From Pseudoscleropodium purum (taxonomy: Eukaryota > Streptophyta > Bryopsida > Hypnales > Brachytheciaceae): a stretch of DNA of 64,000 nt. Position numbers and translations under genes: made by a program. The notes beneath the pieces were generated by a model. The model had not been told where the DNA came from. It was given only the letters and a program-made list of their open reading frames with translations, and made no database searches. Below, one piece after another: positions 10,811 through 24,584 of the stretch; position 1 is the stretch's first letter; each line of letters begins with the position of its first letter. The stretch spans positions 40,166,243 through 40,230,242 of the forward strand of contig OZ017796.1 of assembly GCA_963969395.1 (NCBI GenBank), in the 5' to 3' direction.

Positions 10811-13800
10811 AGAGAACCTATTTGATCTTGGAGTCTAAACTATGGACATGGCCTTTTTTTTATTTTTATGTTCTTTGCATTAGTAAGTTACCATGTATGG
10901 TATGTTTATGCATAATATTAATATTCTAAGTTATAATTTAAAAAAATTATAATCAACAATTGAATAAGTGGTAATATGTTACCATGATAAAATATCACGG
11001 AATTCTTGATTTACCATCAACTCATTCTCATTTATTCTACATTACCTCCAAGATACTTTGAAACTAGAATATGGTTATTTATTTTAGGCAAGCTAGAGGG
11101 ATTATAAATATATTTAAAAGATATTTATAACTAAATTTTAAAAAAAATCATTAGATTTTGAAAGCATTAAATATGGAATTTTAAAAATCTAGATCTATCT
11201 TGGATAAATATTTTCATAAATTAGGCTAAAATTCTATTCTCTTGGATTTACAATTTTTTTGAAATGCTACCACATAGTACAAATTCAGACCAAAGTTTTG
11301 ATGGTGTCTAAGAATAGAAGCAAGAAAATTTGTTAGTTGTTCTAAAGAATTTAGAATTAGAATTTATTTTATTTTATTTGGATATGTTTCCATGTGATAT
11401 AAGATTCATTAATATGATCATTCAAATTTAAGTATGAAATCTTACATTTTTTGAAGAAAATTTTCAAGTCCATTGTATTAGAACTTAGACCCTCAAAAAT
11501 ATTCACTGAAAGAATCTAATTCACATGCTTAGGCATCTAACTTTGAAAATTAAACCATATAAACTCTGATTATTTAGAAAGAAAGCCAAATGGTAACCTC
11601 TCACTTATAAAAAATTCAAGAGTATCTAGTGAAGTACAATTTGACGTATATAAGATTCTAAATGTATATTTAATCGTATAACTAAATGCATTTAGGTTTT
11701 TGGTATTTTTTTAAATTTAAATCAAGACTAATTCATGTATTGTAGACATAGCAAACTAGCTAGATATTCTAAATTCATTATTGTTTAGCTAATGTTCTTC
11801 ATAATGATATACTATCACTAGAAGAAACTTGTGTCTAAATTGATGGATTTTTCTAGTCATCTAATATAACAAGCTGTGTTTTTGTATCAACTACATCCAC
11901 TGCAACATCTTCATGTTGTAGTGAACATAATTGTTGACATAAAAACATAGCTTGTGACATTAGATGTTTAGAAAAATCCGTCAACTTAGACAAGCAAAAA
12001 TAAATTAAAAAAACAAAACAAAACACTCTTTCTAGTGTATGTGAGTTTAAATTTGTCATGTTTTCAATACCATACTTTTGCAAGGGCTTTATATTTTAAT
12101 TTTTGGCTAATGTTTTTGACACCACATCCATTGCAAGTCCCTTCCAATCTTCTTTCATTATGTCCCCTAAATGAGATATCTTGAAAAATGTCTATGATGG
12201 TCAATAATGTGGAGGTCTTTTAAAAATGGTAGTAATATCTTTGCATGTACATTTGCAAATATGTAATATAATCTTCCAATTGTGACAATAGATCTTCCTC
12301 ATATTTTCTTTGAAGGCAAAAAAACAATGTTTTTAATCCATTTGTATTGTTGGATTTTCAAATACAACTATCTTTTATCCTACAAGCTAGCTATTTTTGT
12401 GACATCAATTTTTTTACTCAACTTTTGTGAAAAACAATGGTCTTTAAAGGGTTAAACAACATGCCAAGTCCTTCAACTTGGTAGGTCAAATTTTCAATTG
12501 ATTGACAACACTTGCTATAGATCCTAACTAGTAACAAACCCTATCAATAATGACCTTTACCGCCCCCCCCCCCCTAATCAATTCCTTGACTAGGTAGTCA
12601 AACGTCATATTTAACCTCTAAATGCCTTCATTTGAGTGTTTTGGAGTTTGCTAAAAACTAAACAAAAGATTGAGTTTTGATAATGTTTATTTATTCAATA
12701 AAAATTATAACTGTACAAATTCAACCAAGACTTGTTATGAATCACATAGGAAAAGAATATGCAACAATATTATTTATGGATTGAAAGATTATAATGTTTG
12801 ATCAAAAGGGTGCTAAAACTCTAAAAGTGTTTTGAAGTCTTTTAATCTTCTTTTTATATGTCAAATTTAAAATTGAAGTCATGAAAAGAGTGAGGCAAAA
12901 TGACTTAACATAATGAGTAGATTTTAAGAAATTAAAATTTGCAATGGACAACTTTGAACAAAATCTTCAATACAAAAATTATAATGATTTTCTTTCATAA
13001 TTAGATTTTTGATACTTAAAAATAGACTTGTAAGGATATTCAAATAAAAAAGAAAGTTCCAAAAATATTACTTTTGCAAGATTTTATCTAACTTCCAAAT
13101 TTAGTTGACATACAAATCTAGATTTAGCATTTATATAATTGATTGATAAAATTTTGAATTTTTTCATGAGTGGAAAAGTATTTTAAATATAAATTTTGAT
13201 TTTTTTTTGGACTTTTGATTTAAAAAACAGAATAATTGTGATTTAAATAAATATATTATAAATCCAATCATGTATTACAAAAATGACATTTTGAAGGGAC
13301 AAGCAAACATTCTTGATAAAGAAATTAGGATAATGTTATTTCAATATGAAATTATAGTTTTTGAAAGAAACATTTGGCATAGATGTAACATTGTTCTTAT
13401 TGAAATTCATACTTGCATAAGATAGAGTTGTCAAGGGACCTTATTCAAAACTCCAACAATGAAAATGGATGAAATGAATCTCAATTTTTTTTTTATAACC
13501 ATGGTCCATGGGATATTAGAAACATTTAATTTTCTACAATTTATAAACAAAAGATCTTATAAAACATCATTTGTAAAATATACAAACAACAAACTTGAGT
13601 AGATGTCTATGACCAACTTCTTTGTAGGTACCTAAACATGACCAAGAGAAACGAGAATTTCATTTGGTGAATGCATTTGGATTTGGGGTTGAGACTGAGA
13701 GAACTCAAAAAGAAGACTATTTTAAGAAAATATTTTAGGAAACAAGATTGAGCCAACATGGACCCCAAATAAAAGTCCCTCCACCTTGGTTATAGTGTCC

Positions 13801-13970
13801 ATTATTGATTGTAGTACACATTTGTACACTTGGGTTCCAACGCACTTTCTATATCATGTGCACCGCAATAGCTTTAGTGCACATAATCTATCCCAATGTC
13901 CTACTTGCATTGGGCCCCTACTTCCAATAGTGAAGCCATTGACACGAAGGCACGTCCCTTAACTTGCCTA
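10811..13970. other. Gene-free AT-rich stretch with repeat R2, copy 2
   Basis: No gene is recognised. 12715-13010 is the second copy of repeat R2. A run of 12-13 C residues lies near 12572-12584. The GC content rises near 13900, where the more complex sequence around the channel gene begins. A 100-codon open frame at 13975-14277 has a vaguely gag-like stretch (METhionine-rich acidic start MEERMALLTQLL) but nothing diagnostic. Confidence 0.45.
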
Positions 13971-14279
13971 GACATTGCCATCTCTTGACAAAGCTGATGT
14001 ACAATCGGCAATGACTCGGTCACCAACTAAGGCTACAACAGACACACAAAATATGGAAGAGAGGATGGCGTTGCTCACCCAGCTACTGACTGACACAGTG
14101 ATGCCTACAGCAAAGTGCAACACTCATTCTCCTTTTCACGGCACCTTGAAAAGCCGAAGCTCAGAAGGTAACTTAAATGTCTCTCAACTTCAAAGGTTAG
14201 GAAAATCTTGTGTTGTTCATCACGCTTGTTTCAAAAAGCAAAAAAACAGAAACGAAAACAAAAAGAAACAAAGGTGAGG

Positions 14280-17008
14280 AAAATCTACAGTGTTCGCCAT
14301 GCTACACATCAAAAAGAAATGCTTCATTAAAGTTTACAGTCAGGTTATAAAAGCTCCAAATATCCAGCTCATGAGCAAGGCGATGAGTGATCGTCGTACT
14401 CGTTTCTGACAACTTGCTGTTGCAGGTAAGAAGTTGCCCCAAACAGACAGAAGCCCGATCCATCTCTCTGTGGCGTTCAATCTGGACAACTGTCAGCGAT
14501 GATGGTGCACTGCAGGCAGGAGTGAGTGCAGCGACCCGCCCTCCCCAAAGTAATAAGATAAAAATCCTGCTTCCTTACACAAGCTGCTGCTGCTGTTGGA
14601 GTAAGCTTAACTTACGTTAAGTTAAGCCCTGCCACTGAATTCTCACTTTAGATGTGGTCAGGTACTTATGCAGTTAGCGCCTCTAAAGCTTAAGTAGTGT
14701 TCACAAATGTGGTTACATTTAGCAAAGCTTGGTTCTTGCTACAAAGAATTTGAATAACCGAGTGTTCGATTTGAGAGTTTAGCACCTTTGGCAGTGTTTT
14801 CAGCAACTTGAGGGCTAATTCTGGAAGTCGCATTTGGATCCGCAGTCACCGCGTGTATGTTGCGCCTTCAAATAGAACCAAGACACTACACGATGAAATT
14901 GTTAATAAGTGATGTTAAGGTAACGTTGTTGTGTTCGATTGTGTTTAGGTGCCTTGTCAGACCCCAGCAGTTGCTCTCCCTCACCTACAGAAAAAGAGAG
15001 CTATCATACCGAGTCCTCTTTCTCCAGGAATGTCAGAGAGCCTAGAGACAACACAACAGATAGATAGATTGATAGATAGATAAAAAAGCTGGACTAATCG
15101 ATGTAGTGAGTTACCAGGAGATTCAGGCTCCACCAGGCTGCAATAATACTCTCACTACCTTATCCAATTCCCCCCCCAAACACACACACACAGGCGTTTG
15201 TTGCAGCATTATTCTCCTCAATCCTTTTGTTCTCCAGCTTGCAGTCTCAGTCTATTAGCTGGTCACGGCTTCGAATAGCAGCTCGTCGTGCAAAGCAGGA
15301 ATATTCGGAAAAGACCAACCCCACCCACCAGGGGTCGTCTGCAATTTCAGCTGAATTCTCTTTCGGGTAGTCAGAAGCATTTCAGATCCAGCATGTGGGA
15401 AGGTCATGTGCTACCGCCTGAGAGGAGCAAAAACTTACATGTGCCATCTTCAGCAGTCTGGTGCCACCCAGGTACACTTCCCTGACACAGGCACTAAGTC
15501 TGGAGCTCCATCATCTGGTGCACCATTAACAGGCAGTCTGCAAATCTTCAAGTGTGAGTCAAGAAACTTCAGCCTCGCACATGTAATGGCCACATGATGG
15601 CTAATGGAGTAAAAACTCGAGATTACAAAGCTGAAACTAAGGACAAAAACAGGCGGGCCACCCGGCCTTTTGACATCACCTGCACATCCCGTAGCTATCT
15701 TAGCTGTGGTCACTGTAACAGGACCACCGAAGTGGGAAGCTAGCTTCACGACACGAGAATAACGTCAAACGTCAAATCTAAGCAGGTGCACAGAGACCAT
15801 CAGTGAGATTATTATCTTCAGTCCTAAGATTTTCCTTCTGGGTTTTAAACTTGCTCTCTGTATGTATGTCACTCTTGAAGAAACGCTAGAAAGTAAAAAT
15901 GCTTGGCCCTACTAGGATCACTGTTGGTTTTCAGAGCATCTGTCAATGATCTTTTCAGAGTAATTCACCAGTTGTAATCGAAGCTCACATGAAGTACATG
16001 GCAAGTCCAGGCAGATCATTGATTGTCTAAGTAGCAGCCTCTACTAAGTGATGCCAGATTGTGATGTTAGTCTAACACAACGGAAATAGTCAACAGTATC
16101 AGGTCATGATAGCAATCGTGTTATTAATTGATGCAACAAACACAGACTAGAAAATGGGAGGAAGACTGAGCGGATATTGTAATTAACTGATTTTTCAGCA
16201 AACCCCTCTGTGAGTAGATGGTCTTCCCTTCAAATCTCTCCACACATGGTTCATGCGTAGCTAATGAAAGCTTCTATTGAAAGCTCAGACGTGCTTGAAT
16301 TACTTGACAAGACAAATAAACTACTTAAGTTTGTGGTTTGATGGACGTACCTATTAATGCGTCATAAGGTGGTGCTTGCCAGGGTCGTCCGTGTTCATTA
16401 CATGTCACGTGGGAAGTCTTCTTACAAGGCAGGAGGGAGGAGGGTACAAGCCCAGCCGAAGCGTTGGCTTCATTTTCTTGACTCAAGTTGGTTTTAGATA
16501 TTTGCATAAAGGAGCTGCCTCTTCAAAAAAGGGCCTGTTAATGAACTATTGGTCAATAAGCTCTAATCGAACTGTCAAGGAAACAATCAATACTCGAATA
16601 AATCTGAACAAGAAGGAATGTTACAAGCAATAGAATAGTTTTACAACCGGTAAAATAGAAGAAAGCACTAGATAATAAAATCTGAAACAAGCCAATATAT
16701 GAAGATGCTACGAAGGCTTTATGAATGCGTTGACAAGACAGAGGCTCATGCTGCTACTGCACGACATCACTCTCGATTCTAGAGACTTCTCAACCTCAAA
16801 TTGATCATAATTTATTTCTAACCACACAAACAGAGGACAAAAAATCACCCAAACTTAGGTGGGATGGATGCCGCAGCACTGAAAACACAACTGCGAAGTG
16901 CAGGAGCAAACTTTATTACAAATAATTGCGGGTTCAGAGAGTACTGACCCAGACTTGTATAATTCATATAACACAACAGGTTTTACAAGGATATGTAATG
17001 TACAAGGG
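14280..17008. other. Complex unique sequence downstream of the channel gene
   Basis: Less AT-rich than the repeat deserts and without recognised repeats, but no exon can be supported on either strand. It contains a GATA/GATT microsatellite at about 15057-15083 and a CACA run at 15180-15193. It may hold regulatory sequence or non-coding exons. Confidence 0.4.
16912..16917 (-). promoter_or_regulatory. Putative poly-A signal of the channel gene
   Basis: AATAAA on the minus strand, 92 nt after the TAG at 17009-17011, a usual distance for a plant near-upstream element. Plant poly-A signals are loose, so this is a suggestion. Confidence 0.45.
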
Positions 17009-20000
17009 CTACAGTACAAGCTTCGCTTGGGTATTCACAATTTTTCCGTCTGTACTAGGAACTTGGAGAGGCGTAAATGGCGAATCACGCCCCAATTCAT
17101 CAGTGATAATGCGGGCAACATGTATGAGAATCTCTTGTTGAATCTTATAGAAGACAGCACCTCCCTGCAAGCGAAGGTTCAAACAAAAGCTCAGATAGGA
17201 GTCCATTTTGACATTCTATATGATAAAGTAGGACGGTGCAAGGGTGATAAAATTTGGCTTGAGCAAAAATTCTGACCAAATAACTCTCAATGATGATGCC
17301 TGCTAAAATTCGCGTATCAAATAAAGAAGAAGAAGATGATGCAACAACTTACAGTGGATTTGATCACACAAGAAAGGGCGATCACAGGTCCGTCATTTTC
17401 CATGCTCTTCAAGTAGCAGATGGGAGTAGCATTCACTGTTTCAACGCTTGGATGTGATATTAAGTAGCTCTGAATTTTCTCTGTTATGGTGTTCACCAAG
17501 AAGATGTGCCGGTTATTGAGCTGCATTGATGCCTCAAGCGCCTTAGTCTTTGCCCTCGAAAAGTTGGTGATGATCTAAATGTCATGACTAGCACCAGTTA
17601 GACGATAATCAAAGAGCATACAAAACCCACAACTACTTTACTTATACCAAAACTTCTGGTAATGCAACATCGCCTGATGACGATCAAACCCGGAGTGTTA
17701 AAACGACAAGAGAGGATAGACGAAAGAGTTTATCACAGCATAAGAGCCACTTCAGATTGAAAAGATTCATTGAAGCAACAAGCTTCAGATAAGAAGAATT
17801 CTACACAAGGATTTGGTGCAAAAATAGATTGGTTCATTTGTTTTACCTCATTTGTTCAATGTTAACTTGATACAGTCCAAGCAACAAGAATGAGCATGAA
17901 GAGACGGTCTTCACATGACTCCCAGGTGGCATGCTAAAAGTATTTGATATAACAAGGTTTCAAGCTACTCTTAGAGGTAGATTGGACACTTGTTACACCA
18001 ATAAGTCATAAGGTGTCATTACTTTAAGTTTGTTATTTCACCCCTACTTGCCCATGATGTTGATTCAAAGTTGTCTCAAGCTTGTTGCTTCGGCCTTTGC
18101 AATCTAAAGTGTCACTGAGTAGTGCATCATGTTAGACGGAATACGAGAGGTATACTAACGTCAGGGTCACCATATCACTTGTCGTAGAGCAGGACTTTCT
18201 ATGTGCACATCCATAAAGTCGTGTTTAGACTGGTTCTGGTTCACCTTCTTCAAAAATGTTCATTCCTTTTCACACAATGGTGGCAGATTGCAACACATAG
18301 TAACAACTTTAGATAAGTTGCTAGTGAATCTGACGTAACCCTGCCATTGGGGCGGGTGACTCCTTGAAGACACTGAAACCAACTCATAGGTCAGCTTAGA
18401 ACTGCGGGAACTAACCTGGCTGGTGAATGCATTATTCGGAACATACACAGGGATGCCGTCAAAGCCCGTCACTTTAGTTTGCATGAATCCAATGTCCTTC
18501 ACAAGCCCTGAAACTTTCCCAGCCTTCATGCAGAATACCAATAAACTCATCAGTGCTAACCCAAAACAATGAGACAATCCATGATGAAAGTCTACATTAC
18601 GGAAACTGCTGCTTAATCCCTTAAGTTCACAATTGAAATAGAAAATGCACTCTGGAAGTTAATAGTTGATTATAGTAACTTCCAAAATATATTTCTACTG
18701 TTTAAGAAAATGTAGGGTATGATTTCTTCTTTCTATGTGATATTATGTTACCTTCTTCGAGCTTCCTAAATGATTTTTGTCAACTCTGATACATATGAAA
18801 GTGGCCACAATTGGCCATTTTGGGCACTTCGGAGTTAAATCTGAAGAACATAAAGGTTTTCAATAGTTGTTAAAAGGCAGTTAAAGAGAAAAACGGCTAA
18901 TTCAGTAAAGAAATAGAAACCTTGATCTTTTCACCAACAACAAACGGCCTGGTAATGAACAGAGATGCGCCACCGAACATGTTTTCCACAACCACCTGAC
19001 CCGCTAAAGCCACCGCTATACCTGAAAACCATCAAGTCACGTCAAGCAATACGGTATAAAAGCATTCACTCATTACATTTCTGCAATCTATTTATCATAT
19101 ATCCGCTGAAGATCAAATCCAATGCGAATTCAACAGGCAAGTGTCGGCTATGGCAAATGGCACACGGAAGCATGTTATCATTTGGAAAAGGACAAGGATC
19201 TCATTGAAATTGCATACCAGAGATCCCACCAACTGCGATTAATGAATTCAGCGTGAAGCCCAAAACTTCGGCGATGCATGACGCTGCTAGGACATACATA
19301 GCCAGCGATACTATTTTGTCGATAGTAATTAATTGACTCTGCAAAGCATAATGCACCAATCTTAGCGTCAGTGTTTCTCTCAAACACATTATCTAGACTC
19401 AGCAGCTTCCCACAATATAATGCGACCGTGAGATCACAGAAAGCTTTTCAGCCTCCAAAAATGGGTGATTGGCGGTCAATACTGTCACACCATTCAACAA
19501 CCGCCACAAACATCCAACACATCATCTCTGAATGAACTATGAAGAAATGAAAGAATGTCCATGCTTACATCAAACACATCGTTAAATCATTATGTTAATC
19601 ATGTGATCACTACAAGATTTCTCAAGCAAAATGAAATTTAAGAAGACAAATGCCGGACAGAAAACTATAGAGGGCCACCGAGATTACCTCGTCAAGTACT
19701 TTCTTCTCCATCAACTCTTTCACATAAATCTCTTTCCAACGGAATAAGAACCAAGTGATCATGATAACGAGACCTGATGCTCGGATATTGTAAATAATCT
19801 CCTCAGTAATCACTCCTTGTATCTTCCATAACATCGCTATTGTCCACAGCCTGCTCCCAATCCACAATTCGTAACATCATCAGAAGATGGCAGAACTCAT
19901 AAGCGACAGTGACCCCAAATCGTCACCATAGAATCTGTATAAACTTCTTAGGAGAATGTAGACCTCATAAAATCTGTTTCAAATGTCAGTTTTAGATCAA

Positions 20001-21706
20001 TGAAAAGTTGGAACTTCACAGCTTTTGCATACGGTTGTCCACATATTACATTCTTCTTTGCAAAGGAATCCTCTTTCATTTGCTAACAAAAGCAATAAAA
20101 ATAATTGACCAGTCTAATACAGGACTAGAATCAAGCCCTTACAGTCTCGTGCTTGCCCAAATCAAGACAAAGCTGCGTACAGGCGTTTCAGCCGCTTGGA
20201 ATGGTGATGCAGCATAAGCATAGTCATCAATCTCCTTTCCGTTCCTTTGCTTTCGTGTGTACAGTCTGAATCCCAGTTGTCTCCACCCCAGCATGTCAAC
20301 AGAGTCAAACTGACTCACAAAATCATATGAAACTACATAAACGGTTATCAATAGAATTAGACTATATCAGGAGCATTTAGACAACATCTTAAAGAGAATC
20401 TTCTCCAATCAATCATAGATTTCTCCATGGTCACAAGTAAGTGACCTCTCGATGTATCATGGGGAGGCGAGCCCTCTTCATGAATCACAGGGAAGGTTCT
20501 CTTCAAGATGTCATCTTAACAGTTCCTGAAACAGTCAAATTTTACTGGCAACCCTGTTTGTTGTTCTAAGATGTTCACATACAAGATGAGGAACAAGAGC
20601 TTTTGAAGTACATAGAGACATACCCGTACGTCCATCTGCAGAATCTATCAGCCCCACGGTATACTAAGTAAAACCAAGCCAACACAATGAGTTCACGAAG
20701 TACCAACGTTGCCTGTTGCAAAGGATACACCACACCACATAAGCACATGCGGTACACAAGTAGCTTCTTTAATGGCACAAGTGTCTCTAAAAATGCCCAT
20801 TGCTTCAATTGATGGCAAAAAAACCTCAAGAACATCTAGGTAAGAAACCCATTTCCAATACAAGTATTATCCAAATGTAATTTCTAGGTTCTATCACAGT
20901 CCAAGATGCGTCCATGAACTACACTGCAGATGTAATACTGACGGTAGCCTAGTCTCGTGATTGGGATCCCACTGCTTCATAATTTATTCATACAGTATCC
21001 ATATATAATATTAACAGTGCGTTGAAGTCCTCAAAAAAGTGGGACCAAGACCTTCCCCAAAACGATTCTATTCAAACGACTGAAAGTCACGGACACGGGT
21101 TCCCAAACTTCAATGCCTTCACGGAGCTACAAAACCAACCTAAGCCGTGAACGAGGTGGTATTCTTACAAGAGCTTCACTTTTCTGGAGTTTCGATTGAA
21201 TGTTGACAGGCAGAAAGCCCAAGGGATCCCAATCGGCGGGAACATACTTGGCAATCGGTTTTTGAATTTGTTTGAGGACGAAATTGCTCGCAGAGTCCAA
21301 AAAATGATCACCGACTTGGCAAATATCCTCGATGATGGTATCTGGAGCTTCAGCTCTCGCAACACCCGGGCGACCTCGCACGATTAAAGGCTTTAAGGAC
21401 TTTGGATTCCATCGTAAGTTCGTACCTGTGAAGCAAGAAACAGACTGCCACCAAAACCTCAACCGAGTGAGACCCCAAACTCCACAACAATTACAAAGAC
21501 TTGGCAAATCTTTTAGGTCGAACTTCAGAATGCTGATGAATTGTGCGTCATGAACCAAACCACACCTTCAAACCAAAAAAACTTCCATACAAAATCTGCT
21601 TTCGATGTGGATCACTTACCCTAAATTGAAGCGGGCTCTTGAAAGTAGATTTGGAGATCACGGCGGTCCCCGAAAGTGCAGCCGAAGCTTGAAGAAGGGT
21701 CGCCAT
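17009..21706 (-). CDS. MscS-like mechanosensitive ion channel (MSL1-type), ten exons
   Basis: Coding exons on the minus strand: 21706-21620, 21444-21169, 20835-20624, 20313-20143, 19850-19688, 19338-19218, 19021-18921, 18523-18416, 17574-17353 and 17164-17009. All borders are GT/AG, phases agree, and the product is 538 residues. The first 50 or so residues are rich in Ser/Ala/Arg and look like an organelle transit peptide. Hydrophobic segments lie near 135-165, 250-290 and 305-375. The last of these is the MscS pore helix region (SLIAVGGISG.AVALAGQ), followed by RPFVVGEKIK.AGKVSG and GIPVYVPNNAFTSQ, the family's beta-domain hallmarks (about 370-413). The alpha/beta C-terminus includes IQQEILIHVARII. 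MscS-like channels relieve membrane tension in plastids or mitochondria. The sequence is closer in style to MSL1 than to MSL2/3, but targeting is inferred. The acceptors of exons 2-4 are the least certain; the exon 2 acceptor was chosen because it alone keeps exon 1 in frame. Confidence 0.85.
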
Positions 21707-21733
21707 GAGGAACCTCCACGACACAAACGCAAA

Positions 21734-21757
21734 CTACAGTGTAGCTTTCGTCGCCAT
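21734..21757 (-). other. Possible 7-codon upstream ORF
   Basis: ATG GCG ACG AAA GCT ACA CTG TAG on the minus strand, ending 27 bases before the proposed start codon of the channel gene. If the 5' leader covers it, it is an upstream ORF that could dampen translation. The transcription start is not known. Confidence 0.35.
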
Positions 21758-22955
21758 CGGTTCCAAACCAGCACCAGAATTCAAAATTTGCTTGCTCCAG
21801 GAACTGGATGGACCCCTATCCACCCTGCATCAATGATCCTGCAACAACGAAAACACTCCAATTCAGCCCACAATTGAAGACGGAAATCAAGATTTAAACC
21901 CACAATCCACTCAATTTCAGAAAATGGTGAGAAAAACTCAACATTAAACTCCTAAACATCCCCCAAACTCCAGTTCCCTCAACCCACAATGCAAAACAGT
22001 TGTAAGCTTACAAGATAAGACATGCACTCTTCATTTCAAACGAATGCTCATGGTGGACGGAGCTCCGGTTCTTCACGCAACCAGACGTGCTCCTGCTGCT
22101 GAATCGAAACGTGAGAATCTGGAGAAACGGAATCTGCTTGCTGGTAAACCAGATACTGACCGATACTGCCCTTCCTTTGTGAGATGCCAATTCAAAAGAC
22201 TGCGTGGCAACTGGTAAATGTGCTATATTACGGCGGTCGAACTTTTTGCCAGATGTGTATGCTGTGGTGCTGGCTGTCTGTGTGGTACTCTGGTTTTCTT
22301 GTGTTCTGAGATACAAAAGCAGGGGAGCAAGGAAAGCGTGGACATTCAATGCCCGGCGATCCGGCGAGAATCGCCATTTAAGTTCATTGTTGGCCAGTTA
22401 CCTTCAGGATATAAAAGGGATTCATTAGATGTTTTTTCAGGCCTCTAGAAGAGTGTTTCATGGTTGCTCTTGAAATTGTGAACACACATATTATTCGGTC
22501 AAAATGGGTCACAATATGAAAGATTTTTTTAATTTTTTAGTTTATTTCGAGTTTCACGTGGCAATCTCCCAACCAGATGTGTATGCTATAGGTTTGGCTC
22601 TTCTACTCATCCTCCTAAACTCTTCTTTGTGCCTCCACCTCCTCATTCCTTCTCACTAAGCACCTATTACATCACTACCTCTTCACTCCTACTCCATGTT
22701 GTCCAATACTCTATTTCCTTATTGTTTGTCATAAATTGTTGTATTATTGCATCCCACCTACTTCTACTAACTTACTTAGCATTGATGTTTCTTTTTTGGA
22801 TGGGTACTTCTCTTCCAAGCACTCAAATAACACTTCTCCCTCTTCTTTCTTCTTTTCAGTGTGGTACTTGTGTATATATATATAGCAAAATATCAAAGAT
22901 CTATGTATATTATATTCTTTAGGGTTGGGATTAGTAGGGAAATTGTGGGCTAGGA
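21758..22955. other. 5' flank of the channel gene
   Basis: No exon of another gene is supported. Short open frames on both strands near 22008-22450 overlap each other and look like chance. The promoter of the minus-strand channel gene should lie here. I see no clear TATA box on the minus strand. Confidence 0.35.
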
Positions 22956-23242
22956 CATTAGAGGAGATTTTTGAGGGCTGGAGGGCCGTTTCAAGCTTGT
23001 TCCATCGATATTGTTCCCCTGGTAGATCAAGAATAGCCATTGTCAATTTGTTTTTATTTGAAAAAATTAGAATGCAAAATGAAGCAAAAAAAAAATTTAA
23101 TTTTTTTTTGAAATTTTTTTGTTGATGTGGCAATTGCTATGCTACATTAGGCAACAGCTACAAGCTATTGCAAGGCTCTTCTTCTAACGTTGGTAGCCTA
23201 GGGAACTCGTAGCCTTCCTATGCAATTGAAAATCTTCTATTG
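22956..23242. mobile_element. CATTAG MITE family, copy 2
   Basis: Left end ACATTAGAGGAGATTTTTGA followed by GGAGGGCCGTTTCAAGcTTG. The right end, read on the other strand, has CAATAGAAGATTTTCAAT and GGAAGGCTACGAGTTCC. The second end matches the opposite end of copy 4 (GGAGGGCTGTGAGTTCC), so the two ends differ in their subterminal parts and both are shared between copies. No ORF belongs to it. Confidence 0.55.
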
Positions 23243-23564
23243 GGTTTCTACACCTAATAATTCTTCTATAGCTTCCGACCTCATTCCATTTCACTTAATG
23301 ACATTCAATAGGCTAATTTGGAATGGAAAGATATTTGGTTTGATTGACTATGTTTTCACCAACCAAACTACCATTTCTAGTACAAATACAAAATTTTAGA
23401 AAACAAACATTTTTAGATACATGTAACCGTGGGATCTTGTAGGACCCTAGTTTGAAAAGATGTAGAATTTTTTTGAGGAATTTTGTATTGTGGAGGTTGT
23501 AAAATAATTGCATTTGAATTGACAAAAATCCTTTTTGGGCCCATCAAAAAAATAGCCAGCTACA

Positions 23565-23975
23565 CTTTACAAGGTCATGTTTGTATGATAAAATGTCCAA
23601 AATGATGGTACTTCTTTGAATTCATTCCTGAAGTCAAGTTGGCTACATGCTTAAAAAAATTTTAATCATTTGAAATTTGGTACAACATATAGGAAAAAAT
23701 AGTAAGTAGAAAGAAGTAGAGAATGATTCAAATAAATATATTATTAAGAACTTAGTTATGGAATTGAAAAATGCCAATCCTAATGGTTGTTATCTTGTAA
23801 TAAAAAATTTCCATCCTATGATTTGTTTTTTTTCAAAAAAATATTGAAAACTAAGTTAAATAAAGGACTTCAAAGTTTATTTTAGAGTGAGAATCCATAA
23901 CTATCCATAAACTAAAATTCCTCATAACTATCATCTCATTAATCAAAATGGAATGATTCAAAGCTCTTAATGCAT
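23565..23975 (-). repeat. Dispersed repeat R3, copy 2
   Basis: Inverted relative to 1550-1985, with the landmarks listed there. The two copies are about 22 kb apart. Confidence 0.6.
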
Positions 23976-24584
23976 ATATAAATCTAAAAAATCAATTTCA
24001 AATTATTACTTCTTGAAAAAAGTGATTTTTTAAGAATTATTTTGAGCTATCTAAACTACTTGTACTTCATTGAAAATTACATATCATACAATAATTTTTT
24101 TAACCATGTACTTAAAAATTATGATTTTTTTGGTTCATAAGCTACCACTTGGGCATATGATGTGTGAAAATTTCAAAGGAAAAAAAAATTCCATTTATAG
24201 CAAGCTACCCCATATCACTATGTTGCCAAAAAATACCATTTGGTCTTTTAGGGAGGTAAAGTCTTAGCTTTACAAGACCATGTAAAATAGTAGAAAATAG
24301 AAAATTATCATGGGCAAAACATGCATAGAAAATCTTTGCAATGGTTTGTTGCAATTGCAAACAACAATTAAGATGAAGCCATCATGTCCCCTTTTAAGGT
24401 TGCCTACTTCATAGGCAAAGAATGTATACCTTTCTTTAAATTTTTTAATTTGTGCAATCTTTTTCCATCTTCTAATGCACCAATGACCTCAACATCGTAT
24501 CATGATGAGAACCAAGTGCAAATATAGTCTTCATCATCTCCAATGTAATTCAAAGATGGATATTGAAAAAGTTGAAGGAATCCT

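Noticed and set aside
13975..14277. 100-codon frame as a gypsy gag gene
   Set aside because: A single gag-like phrase without zinc knuckle, pol or LTRs; not enough to call.
21169..21425. Exon 2 of the channel gene starting at 21425 (TTCACAG acceptor)
   Set aside because: This acceptor is good in sequence but puts exon 1 out of frame with exon 2; the upstream acceptor at 21444 keeps the frame.
22204..22448. Short frame with a hydrophobic segment (DVYAVVLAVCVVLWFSCVL)
   Set aside because: Overlapping frames on both strands, no splice context and no family; chance in the 5' flank of the channel gene.
22744..23133. 129-codon minus-strand frame
   Set aside because: Low-complexity Lys/Asn/Phe-rich product across a MITE; typical of AT-rich noise.
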